Origin: Rhodocyclaceae bacterium UBA6160
GTDB lineage: Bacteria; Pseudomonadota; Gammaproteobacteria; Burkholderiales; Rhodocyclaceae
Direction of reading: 5' to 3'
Length of the DNA stretch: 13,163 bases
Assembly: GCA_002422995.1 (NCBI GenBank)
Contig: DIUK01000112.1
Span: forward strand, 1 to 13,163
Shown: positions 1-6,613 of the stretch, one piece after another
Position numbering within the stretch: position 1 is the first letter of the stretch
Layout of the letters: each line of letters begins with the position of its first letter
Notes under the pieces: model-generated
Told to the model about the DNA's origin: nothing
What the model saw: only the letters and a program-made list of their open reading frames with translations
The model's database searches: none
Translations under genes and position numbers: made by a program

Positions 1-2
1 TG

Positions 3-284
3 CATTGTGGTGGCGGCAGCTTCAAGTCACAGATGAAAAAAGCGGATGCATCGGGTGCGCCCTTGGCTTTAATTGTCGGCGATGATGAGACGGCGGCTAA
101 CGCTGTGAGCGTGAAGCCTTTACGCAGATTGGATGAGGAAACTGAAAAGCCGCAAGCTGAACAAGTGGCTCAGGGATTCGAGCAAGAGCGTAGCCCGGTG
201 CAGATGAGGGTTAATTTTGATGAGCTCGCTGATCACATGAGCGAGCTTCTTTTTACTATGGAAGATGACAATGGCAACTTTTGA
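3..284 (+). CDS. hisS: Histidyl-tRNA synthetase, C-terminal part (5' truncated by window)
   Basis: Only the last 93 codons are present; the reading frame is open from base 3 and ends at TGA 282-284. The visible part begins HCGGGSFKSQMKKAD and continues through SGAPLALIVGDDE and VSVKPLRR, which is the alpha/beta anticodon-binding domain of class II histidyl-tRNA synthetase, the cytoplasmic enzyme that charges tRNA-His. After the usual VKPLRR strand the protein carries an acidic, glutamine-rich stretch of about 25 residues (roughly LDEETEKPQ to ERSPVQMR) before a closing segment VNFDELADHMSELL that resembles the normal last helix. The catalytic domain lies outside the window. The 3' end overlaps the start of yfgM by 14 nt, suggesting translational coupling. 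Confidence 0.93.
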   Translation, partial: HCGGGSFKSQMKKADASGAPLALIVGDDETAANAVSVKPLRRLDEETEKPQAEQVAQGFEQERSPVQMRVNFDELADHMSELLFTMEDDNGNF

Positions 285-996
285 TCTTGAAGAGCAAGAA
301 CAATTAGCAGAGCTGAAAACGTGGTGGCAACAACATGGCAAGCGGGTGATTGGCATCGCGCTGGTGATTTCTGTCGGTTTTGCCGCTTGGCAAGGGTGGG
401 CGTGGTGGCAGAGTCAGCAATCGGGCAAAGCCGCTGCTGTTTATTCCAGCCTGCAGCAGGCCGTTGTAAAAAATGACACGAGTCAAGTGAAGTTATTAAG
501 TGGTGAGCTGATCGATAAATATGCTGGCACCAGTTATGCCGGTATGGGTGCCTTGATTGCCGCTCGCGTGGGGGTCGATCAAAAAGATACGAAAACGGCA
601 CGTGCTCAGTTGGCATGGGCTGCAAAAAATGCGAAAGATGAGGGTTTGCGTGCCTTGGCGCGTTTGCGTTTAGCTTCGGTGATGCTGGATGAGCGTGCTT
701 TTGACGAGGCATTAGCAGAATTGAATGTATCCCATCCCGTGGCTTTTGCGCCACGTTATGCTGATTTGCGGGGAGATATTTATTACGCGAAGGGTGATAT
801 GGCCGCTGCGGCAACTGCTTACGATGCCGCTTTGGCAAGCATTGATGCGGCAGAAAAAACCACTGGCATCTCAGGGCGTACCGCTTATCGCGACATCGTG
901 CAAATCAAGCGTGATGCGTTAAATGTGACAAACGTGGCAGATCCATCCAGGATCACCAAGTCAGCAGCGTCTTCAGATCAAGGGGCAGCGCCGTGA
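271..996 (+). CDS. yfgM: YfgM family TPR membrane protein (ancillary SecYEG translocon subunit)
   Basis: Encodes 241 residues starting MATFDLEEQEQ. A short cytoplasmic N-terminus with WWQQHGK precedes one membrane segment at about residues 25-45 (VIGIALVISVGFAAW), followed by a periplasmic alpha-helical part with tetratricopeptide-like repeats (for example the segment LRGDIYYAKGDMAAAATAYDAAL). In E. coli YfgM associates with SecYEG and the chaperone PpiD and helps hand over exported proteins; that role is taken from the family. I chose ATG 271 over the in-frame ATG 265 because GGAAG at 260-264 lies 6 nt upstream of 271 but abuts 265, and MATFDLEEQEQ is the start I recall from relatives. It overlaps hisS and its stop overlaps the bamB start (GTGA), as expected in the hisS-yfgM-bamB-der cluster. 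Confidence 0.92.
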   Translation: MATFDLEEQEQLAELKTWWQQHGKRVIGIALVISVGFAAWQGWAWWQSQQSGKAAAVYSSLQQAVVKNDTSQVKLLSGELIDKYAGTSYAGMGALIAARVGVDQKDTKTARAQLAWAAKNAKDEGLRALARLRLASVMLDERAFDEALAELNVSHPVAFAPRYADLRGDIYYAKGDMAAAATAYDAALASIDAAEKTTGISGRTAYRDIVQIKRDALNVTNVADPSRITKSAASSDQGAAP

Positions 997-2177
997 GTGT
1001 GCGAGGTCGTGTGGATCAGGCAACAAGGCAAGTAAAGCATTCATTCTGCGCTTTAACTGCCCTGCTGCTGTTGTCAGGATGTATATCACTGGATAGTTTG
1101 AACCCGTTTAGCACCAGCAAACCTCAAGCTAAAGTCAATGAGCTGCCTGTACTTGAATCTAAAGTTGCGGTGAGTACGACATGGCAAGCAAGTATTGGTA
1201 GCGCAAATGAGTACAGCTTGTTACCTGCCGTGGTTGATGGCAGCGTGTATGCCGCTTCTGCAGAAGGGGCGCTAGCGCGCTGGGATCAGGGGAAGCAGGT
1301 GTGGCGTATTGCCACAGGGCAGTTGATTTCAGGCGGTGTTGGGAGTGACGGCAAGATGGTGGTTGTCAGCACCGTCAAGGGTGAGGTCCTGGCTTTTGAT
1401 GCGACGTCTGGCAAAAGTTTATGGAAGGCGCTGGCAAGCTCGGAGGTATTAGCGCCGCCAGCCATTGCAGATGGGTTGGTGGTGGTTCGATCGGGCGATT
1501 CCCGCATTATTGGATTAGATGCTGCCGATGGCAAGCGCCGCTGGATGTACCAGCGCAATGTGCCTGCGCTGGCGTTGCGCTCCTATGCCAGCGTGCTCAA
1601 TACGGGCAAGATGAGTTTTGCCGGTTTTGCAGGCGGAAAGCTGGTTGCGTTGTCTAATAGCAATGGCAGCCCTGCCTGGGAGGCAACAGTGGCAACGCCC
1701 AAAGGAACCACCGAGTTAGAGCGCATCACGGATGTCACCAGCACGCCGTTGGTTGTTGGCAGTGCTGTCTGTGCTGTGGCCTATCAGGGACGTATCGCGT
1801 GTTTTGATGCAAGCAGCGGTACGCAACTCTGGGCACGGGAAATGTCTTCTACCGTTGGGTTGGCAGCAGATGGGCAGCACATTTATGTCAGTGATACCAA
1901 AGGGCGTGTGCACGCTTTAAGTGTGGATAGCGGTGCAAGTGTCTGGACAAACGATAAGCTGATCACGCGCAGCCCAGGCAAGCCGGTAGTGGTTAATGAC
2001 ATGATTGTGGTGGCCGATGGACAAGGGTGGGTGCATGTTTTGCACCACGATACGGGTGCGTTAGTGGGTCGAGCGAAGACGGATGGCAGTGCAGTTCGTG
2101 CGGATCCGATACTGTCGGCAACAGGGTTTGTTTTGCAAACCGTGAATGGTGGTCTCTATGGAATGGCAGTTAAATAA
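993..2177 (+). CDS. bamB: Outer membrane assembly lipoprotein BamB
   Basis: Encodes 394 residues, close to the E. coli length. The N-terminus has a signal peptide ending in the lipobox LLSGC at residues 26-30, so Cys30 would be lipidated and the protein anchored in the outer membrane facing the periplasm. The rest is a WD40/PQQ-like beta-propeller with recurrent blades of the form VDGSVYAASAEGALARWD, GEVLAFDATSGKSLW, GRIACFDASSGTQLW and GRVHALSVDSGASVW. BamB is the propeller subunit of the BAM complex, which binds BamA and helps fold beta-barrel outer membrane proteins. The start is GTG at 993, overlapping the yfgM stop (994-996), with AGGGG at 981-985 as ribosome binding site; in-frame GTGs at 999 and 1011 are possible alternatives that would still leave a signal peptide. 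der follows after 3 nt. Confidence 0.94.
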   Translation: MSVRGRVDQATRQVKHSFCALTALLLLSGCISLDSLNPFSTSKPQAKVNELPVLESKVAVSTTWQASIGSANEYSLLPAVVDGSVYAASAEGALARWDQGKQVWRIATGQLISGGVGSDGKMVVVSTVKGEVLAFDATSGKSLWKALASSEVLAPPAIADGLVVVRSGDSRIIGLDAADGKRRWMYQRNVPALALRSYASVLNTGKMSFAGFAGGKLVALSNSNGSPAWEATVATPKGTTELERITDVTSTPLVVGSAVCAVAYQGRIACFDASSGTQLWAREMSSTVGLAADGQHIYVSDTKGRVHALSVDSGASVWTNDKLITRSPGKPVVVNDMIVVADGQGWVHVLHHDTGALVGRAKTDGSAVRADPILSATGFVLQTVNGGLYGMAVK

Positions 2178-2180
2178 TTA

Positions 2181-3506
2181 ATGAAACCTACTTTGGTCAT
2201 TGTTGGCCGCCCCAATGTGGGCAAGTCGACGCTTTTTAACCGCTTGACCCGTTCGCGCGATGCGCTGGTGGCTGATCAACCCGGCCTCACGCGGGATCGT
2301 CATTACGGGCATGGCCGCATGGGCAATAAGCCCCATTTGGTGGTCGATACCGGCGGTTTTGAGCCGCAGGCAAAAGAAGGCATTGTGCATGAGATGGCGC
2401 GGCAGGCGGAAGCGGCAATTGCTGAGGCGGACATGCTGCTGTTTATTGTTGATGCACGCGCTGGCTTGACGCCGCAAGACAAGGTTATTGCCGATTTGCT
2501 GCGCCGGAGCGGGCGCCCCGTGCTGTTGGCCGTCAATAAAGGCGAAGGCATGAACCGTGAGGTGGTGGGGGCCGAGTTTTACGAACTGGGGTGCGGTGCG
2601 CCCTGCGTGATTTCCGCCGCGCATGGCGATGGCGTGCGCGAGCTGGTGGAGTTGGCGCTGGCGTCATTTTCTGTGGAAGAAGACTCGCCAGATAGCGGCG
2701 AAGGTCCGCGCGTGGCGATTGCCGGGCGGCCAAATGTGGGCAAGAGCACGCTGATCAATACGTTGCTGGGTGAAGATCGTGTCATTGCATTTGATATGCC
2801 GGGCACGACGCGCGATGCGATAGAAATTCCCTTCGAGCGTAATGGCAAAGCCTACACGCTGATTGATACTGCTGGGTTACGTCGCAAAGGGCGGGTTTTT
2901 GAGACCATAGAAAAATTCTCGGTGATCAAAACCCTGCAGGCAGTTGAAGAGTCCAATGTGGTAGTTTTGATGGTGGATGCCAGTCAGGATATTTCCGATC
3001 AAGACGCGCACATTGCCGGGTTTTGTGTGGATGCCGGGCGCGCCTTGGTCGTTGCTGTCAATAAATGGGATGCGGTGGACACCTATCGGCGTGAGCAAAT
3101 AAAGGCGGCAATCGAGCATAAGCTTAACTTCTTGGGTTTTGCCCAGGTGCATTACATCTCGGCCAAGAAGGGGCAGGGAATTGCCGGGGTTTTAGCATCG
3201 GTGGATCGCGCCTATGCTGCAGCAATGGCAAAAATGGCAACGCCTAAACTGACACGTGTATTGATTTCGGCAGTGGAAAAGCAAACGCCACCACGACATG
3301 GCTTGTTCCGGCCGAAGCTGCGCTATGCGCACCAGGGTGGCAGCAATCCACCGATTATTGTTGTGCATGGTAATGCGCTTGAGCGTATTCCAGCGTCTTA
3401 TACGCGCTTTCTTGAACGTTATTTTTTGGAGGCGTTCAAGTTGCAAGGCACGCCATTGCGGGTTCAATACAAGACTTCGAAAAACCCATTTTCTACGGAG
3501 CGTTAG
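2181..3506 (+). CDS. der: Ribosome biogenesis GTPase Der (EngA), double G-domain
   Basis: Encodes 441 residues with two tandem GTPase domains and a C-terminal KH-like domain, the signature of Der. The first domain has P-loop GRPNVGKS (9-16), DTGG (56-59) and G4 motif NKGE (119-122); the second has GRPNVGKS (182-189), DTAG (229-232) and NKWD (294-297). The KH-like domain covers roughly 350-441 and includes NPPIIVVHGN and the terminal KNPFS. Der binds the 50S subunit and is needed for its late assembly; the first-domain NKxE is the usual variation rather than a defect. It begins 3 nt after bamB with no clear Shine-Dalgarno sequence, so translation may depend on ribosomes arriving from bamB. The position next to bamB is the standard synteny. 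Confidence 0.98.
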   Translation: MKPTLVIVGRPNVGKSTLFNRLTRSRDALVADQPGLTRDRHYGHGRMGNKPHLVVDTGGFEPQAKEGIVHEMARQAEAAIAEADMLLFIVDARAGLTPQDKVIADLLRRSGRPVLLAVNKGEGMNREVVGAEFYELGCGAPCVISAAHGDGVRELVELALASFSVEEDSPDSGEGPRVAIAGRPNVGKSTLINTLLGEDRVIAFDMPGTTRDAIEIPFERNGKAYTLIDTAGLRRKGRVFETIEKFSVIKTLQAVEESNVVVLMVDASQDISDQDAHIAGFCVDAGRALVVAVNKWDAVDTYRREQIKAAIEHKLNFLGFAQVHYISAKKGQGIAGVLASVDRAYAAAMAKMATPKLTRVLISAVEKQTPPRHGLFRPKLRYAHQGGSNPPIIVVHGNALERIPASYTRFLERYFLEAFKLQGTPLRVQYKTSKNPFSTER

Positions 3507-3672
3507 CGTTCATCAGGTAGCATGCTGTTGTATATCTCCGATGAAAAGTCGGCGCTGGTGATACGGCGTTAGAATGCTCAATGTATAAGGTATTTTTTAA
3601 GCTAGCATGATTCAATACAGATTTTCCATTTCACGAACGATCAGAATTATCTAAAGAAGAAGGATGTCACTC
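3507..3672 (+). other. der-hfq spacer, probable hfq promoter region
   Basis: This 166-nt gap is AT-rich towards its 3' end and contains no convincing coding sequence. A possible -10 element TATAAG lies at 3584-3589, but I see no good -35 box at the right distance, so the promoter call is weak. The hfq ribosome binding site AAGGA is at 3660-3664. No clear intrinsic terminator follows der. TAGCATG occurs twice (near 3518 and 3603), which could be chance. Confidence 0.35.
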
Positions 3673-3912
3673 ATGAGTAATAAAGGGCAAATGTTACAAG
3701 ACCCATTTTTGAATATTTTGCGGCGCGAGCATGTGCCTGTCGCGGTTTATTTGGTGAATGGCATTAAATTGCAAGGACAAATTGATTCGTTTGATCAATA
3801 TGTTGTGTTGCTCAAAAATACTGTCACGCAAATGGTTTATAAGCATGCAATCTCAACCATTGTGCCTGTTCGTGCCGTGGATTTCTCCCAGGCTTCTGAC
3901 GAGGAAGCGTAA
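3673..3912 (+). CDS. hfq: RNA chaperone Hfq
   Basis: Encodes 79 residues, MSNKGQMLQDPFLN onward, the compact Sm-like protein that forms hexameric rings and pairs small RNAs with mRNAs. Visible functional residues include the proximal-face Q9 and D10, the rim patch RREH (17-20), the Sm1 core VYLVNGIKLQGQIDSFD, and the Sm2 motif YKHAIST with Y56, K57 and H58 for uridine binding. The C-terminal tail is short (about 12 residues after the core) and acidic. I chose ATG 3673 rather than the in-frame ATG 3664: AAGGA at 3660-3664 is 8 nt from 3673 and overlaps 3664, and the family protein starts with MSNKGQ. Unlike the usual der-hfq-hflX-hflK order, hflX does not follow. Confidence 0.98.
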   Translation: MSNKGQMLQDPFLNILRREHVPVAVYLVNGIKLQGQIDSFDQYVVLLKNTVTQMVYKHAISTIVPVRAVDFSQASDEEA

Positions 3913-3920
3913 TTTCAAAA

Positions 3921-3963
3921 AACTGCTGATCCTGGCTATTTAGCGTGGCAGTTGATGCTTTTT
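3921..3963 (+). terminator. Possible intrinsic terminator of hfq
   Basis: Nine bases after the hfq stop, AACTGC (3921-3926) can pair with GCAGTT (3948-3953), with a small inner hairpin GCTA/TAGC inside the loop. A run of five T follows at 3959-3963. The outer stem is only 6 bp and the T-run starts 5 nt after it, so the structure is imperfect; the call is plausible because hfq is separated from hflK by a long gap. Confidence 0.35.
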
Positions 3964-4080
3964 CAGATGTGTTGCTCGTCTGGTTCCAGTGTTGATAGTC
4001 CGAGCTATTCGCCTGTTTGAGAGCTTTTCCGCCGAGCTTGCGCGTCTGAGTGTGGTAACATTTTCGCCCTTGGGATGGGG

Positions 4081-4098
4081 TAAATAAGCACTTATTTA
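4081..4098. repeat. AT-rich inverted repeat upstream of hflK
   Basis: TAAATAAG and CTTATTTA form perfect 8-bp arms around a 2-bp centre (CA). Its position in the spacer upstream of hflKC, and its compact 18-bp size, fit a dimeric regulator binding site better than a terminator, since the loop is too tight for the full stem and no G/C core is present. No specific regulator can be named from the sequence. Confidence 0.5.
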
Positions 4099-4215
4099 TC
4101 GCTGTTTATATCGAGTTTTTTGCCAATCTTGAGTGGTTTCATTTTTTTGTTATTTCTTGCTACAAGTCGATAGCGTAGCGTCATAAGTTAACGAAGTTTT
4201 GCGGGGTTCATTTAT

Positions 4216-4225
4216 TGTGATCACA
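4216..4225. promoter_or_regulatory. Palindrome TGTGATCACA next to hflK ribosome binding site
   Basis: A perfect 10-bp palindrome ends just before and partly includes the AGG (4225-4227) that serves as the hflK ribosome binding site, 7 nt before ATG 4235. It could be an operator or mRNA structure affecting initiation, or chance. The half-sites look like those of CRP/FNR proteins, but the usual 6-bp (CRP) or 4-bp (FNR) spacer is missing. Confidence 0.3.
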
Positions 4226-4234
4226 GGTATTTTG

Positions 4235-5503
4235 ATGTCATTGAACGATCATGGCTGGGGTAATAAACCCGATGGAGAGAAAAATGGTGGCAAGCAAGGG
4301 CCGCCTGACCTTGACGATTTATGGCGTGATATGAATCGCCGCTTATCGGGCTTGTTTGGCAATAAAGCATCTCCTCAGCGAGGAGGTGGAGGCGTAGGGA
4401 ATGGCGGCATGCCATCCTTGAGCCCTAGACAGTTTGGCGGTGGGGCAGGCATTTTGGCTGCGATCGTGGCAGTGATTTGGTTGGGTAGCGGTTTGTACAC
4501 TGTGGATGCCTCGCAACGGGGTGTGGTATTACAGTTCGGTGCCTTCAAGGAAATGACTGACCCAGGTTTGCGCTGGCGTCTCCCGTGGCCCATTGAGTCC
4601 CACTCGGTGGTTAATTTGACGGGCGTGCGTACGCTGGAGGTTGGTTATCGTGGCACAGATAAAAATAAGGTTCCGCAGGAAGCATTGATGCTTACGGATG
4701 ATGAAAATATTGTGAGTGTGCAATTTGCTGTGCAGTATTTGCTTAAAGATCCCAAAGCCTATTTGTTCAATAATCGCAATCCCGATGAAACGGTGATGCA
4801 GGCATCAGAAACTGCCATTCGTGAAATTGTAGGCAAAAGCAAGATGGACTTTGTCTTGTACGAAGGGCGTGACCAAATTGCTGCTCATACGCAAAAGCTG
4901 ATTCAGGAAATACTGGATCGCTATAAAACGGGTATTCAAGTTCGCTCGGTGAGCATGCAAGGCACACAACCGCCTGAGCAAGTACAAGCCGCATTTGATG
5001 ATGCGGTGAAAGCGGGGCAAGACCGTGAGCGCGCCAAAAATGAGGGCCAGGCATACGCTAACGACGTGATTCCCCGTGCCCGAGGTGCGGCGTCGCGGTT
5101 GATGGAAGAATCCAACGGTTACAAGCAGCGAATTATTGCGACGGCCGAGGGTGATGCGGCGCGTTTTAAGCAGGTGTTGGTTGAGTATAGAAAAGCACCT
5201 GAAGTGACACGCAGCCGAATGTATTTGGATACCGTGCAGCAGATATATTCGAATACAACCAAGGTGATGATTGATGCCAAGGGGAATGGGAATTTGCTGT
5301 ATTTGCCGTTGGATAAACTCATGCAAGCTCAGGCTGCAGGTGTTGAGTCGGCGGTAAAACCGGAGGTTGGCAGCAGCATGCCTTCTGCCGTATCGCCAGC
5401 GCCGACATTTACGCCTGGCGCGCCACCGCAATTAGAAAAGGCCGCGCCAGGGGATGCTCGCGCGGGATATCGATCGCTCTCGCGTGATCGGGGAGATCGC
5501 TAA
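4235..5503 (+). CDS. hflK: FtsH protease modulator HflK (SPFH/prohibitin family)
   Basis: Encodes 422 residues. The order is a glycine-rich cytoplasmic N-terminus (to about residue 69), one membrane segment (71-90, GILAAIVAVIWLGSGLY), an SPFH/band-7 domain beginning DASQRGVVLQFGAF, a long charged helical region with DRERAKNEGQAYANDV, and a proline/alanine-rich tail ending in an arginine-rich segment. HflK and HflC form a large membrane-embedded cage around FtsH and modulate degradation of membrane proteins; this is family knowledge. I chose ATG 4235 (MSLNDHGWGN) over an upstream in-frame TTG at 4199 because the ATG has AGG 7 nt upstream and matches the familiar start with WRDMNRRLSGLFG soon after. 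The stop TAA overlaps the hflC ATG by one base (TAATG), a coupling junction suited to equal production of the two partners. Confidence 0.96.
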   Translation: MSLNDHGWGNKPDGEKNGGKQGPPDLDDLWRDMNRRLSGLFGNKASPQRGGGGVGNGGMPSLSPRQFGGGAGILAAIVAVIWLGSGLYTVDASQRGVVLQFGAFKEMTDPGLRWRLPWPIESHSVVNLTGVRTLEVGYRGTDKNKVPQEALMLTDDENIVSVQFAVQYLLKDPKAYLFNNRNPDETVMQASETAIREIVGKSKMDFVLYEGRDQIAAHTQKLIQEILDRYKTGIQVRSVSMQGTQPPEQVQAAFDDAVKAGQDRERAKNEGQAYANDVIPRARGAASRLMEESNGYKQRIIATAEGDAARFKQVLVEYRKAPEVTRSRMYLDTVQQIYSNTTKVMIDAKGNGNLLYLPLDKLMQAQAAGVESAVKPEVGSSMPSAVSPAPTFTPGAPPQLEKAAPGDARAGYRSLSRDRGDR

Positions 5504-6378
5504 TGCAACGCTCAATATCACTCTTGTTGTCCGTCATTTTTGGTTTTCTGGTGCTGTCGGCCATGACGATTTTTTCAGTTGATCAGCGCCAGTACGCGAT
5601 TATTTTTCAGTTGGGCGAAGTCAAGTCTGTTATCTCTGAACCGGGCTTGGTATTCAAATGGCCTATGATCCAAAATGTGAAGTTTTTTGATAAACGCATT
5701 TTGACACTTGACTCCGCTGAGCCGGAACGCTTTTTAACGGCAGAGAAAAAGCCTGTGCTGGTGGATTCCTTCGTCAAGTGGCGCATTCACAATGTGAAGC
5801 AATACTACATTTCTGTCGGTGGCGATGAAGCTGTCGCTAGAACGCGCTTGATGCAAACCGTGAATTCAGGTTTGCGTGAAGAGTTTGGCCGTCGCACGGT
5901 GCATGATGTGGTGTCAGGTAAGCGCGACAGCATCATGATAGAAGTGCAGAAAAAAGCTGATGCGGATATGCGCGCCATAGGCGTTGAAATTGTGGATGTG
6001 CGCTTAAAGCGCGTTGATTTACCACCAGAAGTTTCCGACTCTGTTTATCGTCGCATGGAAACAGAACGCAAGCGGGTCGCGAATGAGTTGCGCTCGGAGG
6101 GCGCGGCAGATTCAGAAAAGATTCGCGCGAATGCTGATCGGCAAAGTGAAGTAATCATCGCTGAGGCGTATCGTGATGCGCAGCAGGTCAAAGGTGAGGG
6201 CGATGCAAAGGCCGCTGCAATTTACGCTCAGGCGTTTGGGGAAAATCCCGAGTTTTATGCTTTTTATCGCAGCATGGAAGCTTATCGGGCAAGCTTTAAA
6301 AACAAGAGCGATTTAATGGTTGTCGAGCCAAACTCTGAGTTCTTCAAGTATTTGAAGAGTAGCGGACGTGGCAAATAA
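5503..6378 (+). CDS. hflC: FtsH protease modulator HflC (SPFH/prohibitin family)
   Basis: Encodes 291 residues, typical for HflC. An N-terminal membrane segment lies at about residues 5-25 (ISLLLSVIFGFLVLSAM), followed by the SPFH domain starting VDQRQYAIIFQLGEV and ISEPGLVFKWP, a charged coiled region with RRMETERKRVANELRSEGA, the conserved stretch ADSEKIRANADRQSE, and the C-terminal part GENPEFYAFYRSMEAYRASF. The soluble part faces the periplasm and assembles with HflK around FtsH. Its start codon overlaps the hflK stop by one base and no independent ribosome binding site is obvious, consistent with translational coupling. Nothing is missing or truncated. Confidence 0.97.
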   Translation: MQRSISLLLSVIFGFLVLSAMTIFSVDQRQYAIIFQLGEVKSVISEPGLVFKWPMIQNVKFFDKRILTLDSAEPERFLTAEKKPVLVDSFVKWRIHNVKQYYISVGGDEAVARTRLMQTVNSGLREEFGRRTVHDVVSGKRDSIMIEVQKKADADMRAIGVEIVDVRLKRVDLPPEVSDSVYRRMETERKRVANELRSEGAADSEKIRANADRQSEVIIAEAYRDAQQVKGEGDAKAAAIYAQAFGENPEFYAFYRSMEAYRASFKNKSDLMVVEPNSEFFKYLKSSGRGK

Positions 6379-6387
6379 GAAGCGCCA

Positions 6388-6402
6388 TTTGATGTCATTG
6401 AA
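6388..6402 (+). repeat. 15-bp copy of the hflK start region
   Basis: TTTGATGTCATTGAA occurs here and, identically, at 4231-4245 around the hflK start codon (ATG 4235). Here the ATG (6392) opens the frame MSLNRPRLLPNDR, stopping at TAA 6431-6433, inside the beginning of the DUF2065 gene. An exact 15-bp direct repeat is uncommon by chance in 13 kb but not impossible. I do not call the 13-codon ORF a gene. Confidence 0.5.
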
Positions 6403-6422
6403 TCGACCAAGGTTACTTCCGA

Positions 6423-6611
6423 ATGATCGTTAAACCCCTGCTTCTTGCGTTAGCCTTAATGCTCGTGCTAGAAGGCTTGATGCCATTTTTAGCACCGCAA
6501 GCGTGGCGCAATATGTTTCGTCGCTTGACCGAGTTAACCGATGGTCAAATTCGTTTTATCGGTTTGTCGTCCGTGCTGCTTGGCTTGCTTTTAATCACAT
6601 TACAGCGCTAA
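6423..6611 (+). CDS. Small inner-membrane protein, DUF2065 (YjeT-like)
   Basis: Encodes 62 residues with two hydrophobic segments, about 5-23 (PLLLALALMLVLEGLMPFL) and about 44-60 (FIGLSSVLLGLLLITL), joined by a short basic loop RNMFRRLTELTDGQIR. The pattern LEGLMPFLAPQAWR and the length match the DUF2065/YjeT family. The molecular function is unknown; the family is often encoded beside hflC, so a link to the membrane quality-control complex HflKC-FtsH is a reasonable but untested guess. ATG 6423 has AAGG at 6409-6412, a rather long 10-nt spacing. A 13-codon mini-ORF starting at 6392 overlaps this start. The stop TAA is followed after 2 nt by the hisZ start. Confidence 0.9.
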   Translation: MIVKPLLLALALMLVLEGLMPFLAPQAWRNMFRRLTELTDGQIRFIGLSSVLLGLLLITLQR

Positions 6612-6613
6612 GC

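Larger units (their letters stand above)
3913..4234. other. Gene-free hfq-hflK spacer where hflX would be expected
   Basis: This 322-nt stretch has no ORF I would call. It contains the possible hfq terminator (3921-3963), an AT-rich inverted repeat (4081-4098), and a palindrome just before the hflK start (4216-4225). The part from about 4100 to 4170 is T-rich, with TTGCCA at 4120-4125, TTGAGT at 4129-4134 and an extended -10-like TGCTACAAG at 4158-4166; none of these pair at standard 16-18 nt spacing, so I do not place the hflK promoter precisely. One frame around 3990-4065 reads RLFESFSAELARLS, which faintly resembles the N-terminal region of HflX proteins; this is discussed as a speculative relic. 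Confidence 0.6.

Noticed and set aside
233..838. A 201-codon open frame on the minus strand across yfgM
   Set aside because: It is antisense to a well-supported gene, has low-complexity His/Pro/Arg-rich composition and no recognisable domain.
4216..4225. CRP or FNR binding site
   Set aside because: The half-sites TGTGA and TCACA are adjacent; CRP needs about 6 bp between them and FNR sites have a different core and spacing.
4199..4234. Upstream TTG start for hflK
   Set aside because: The downstream ATG 4235 has a properly spaced ribosome binding site and gives the expected HflK N-terminus; the extra residues do not look like the family.
4805..5431. A 208-codon open frame on the minus strand within hflK
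   Set aside because: It lies opposite the conserved SPFH coding region and its translation looks like a mirror of that codon use, with no family motif.
6503..6613. N-terminal extension of hisZ
   Set aside because: It lies almost entirely inside the DUF2065 gene in another frame; ATG 6614 gives the normal HisZ start.
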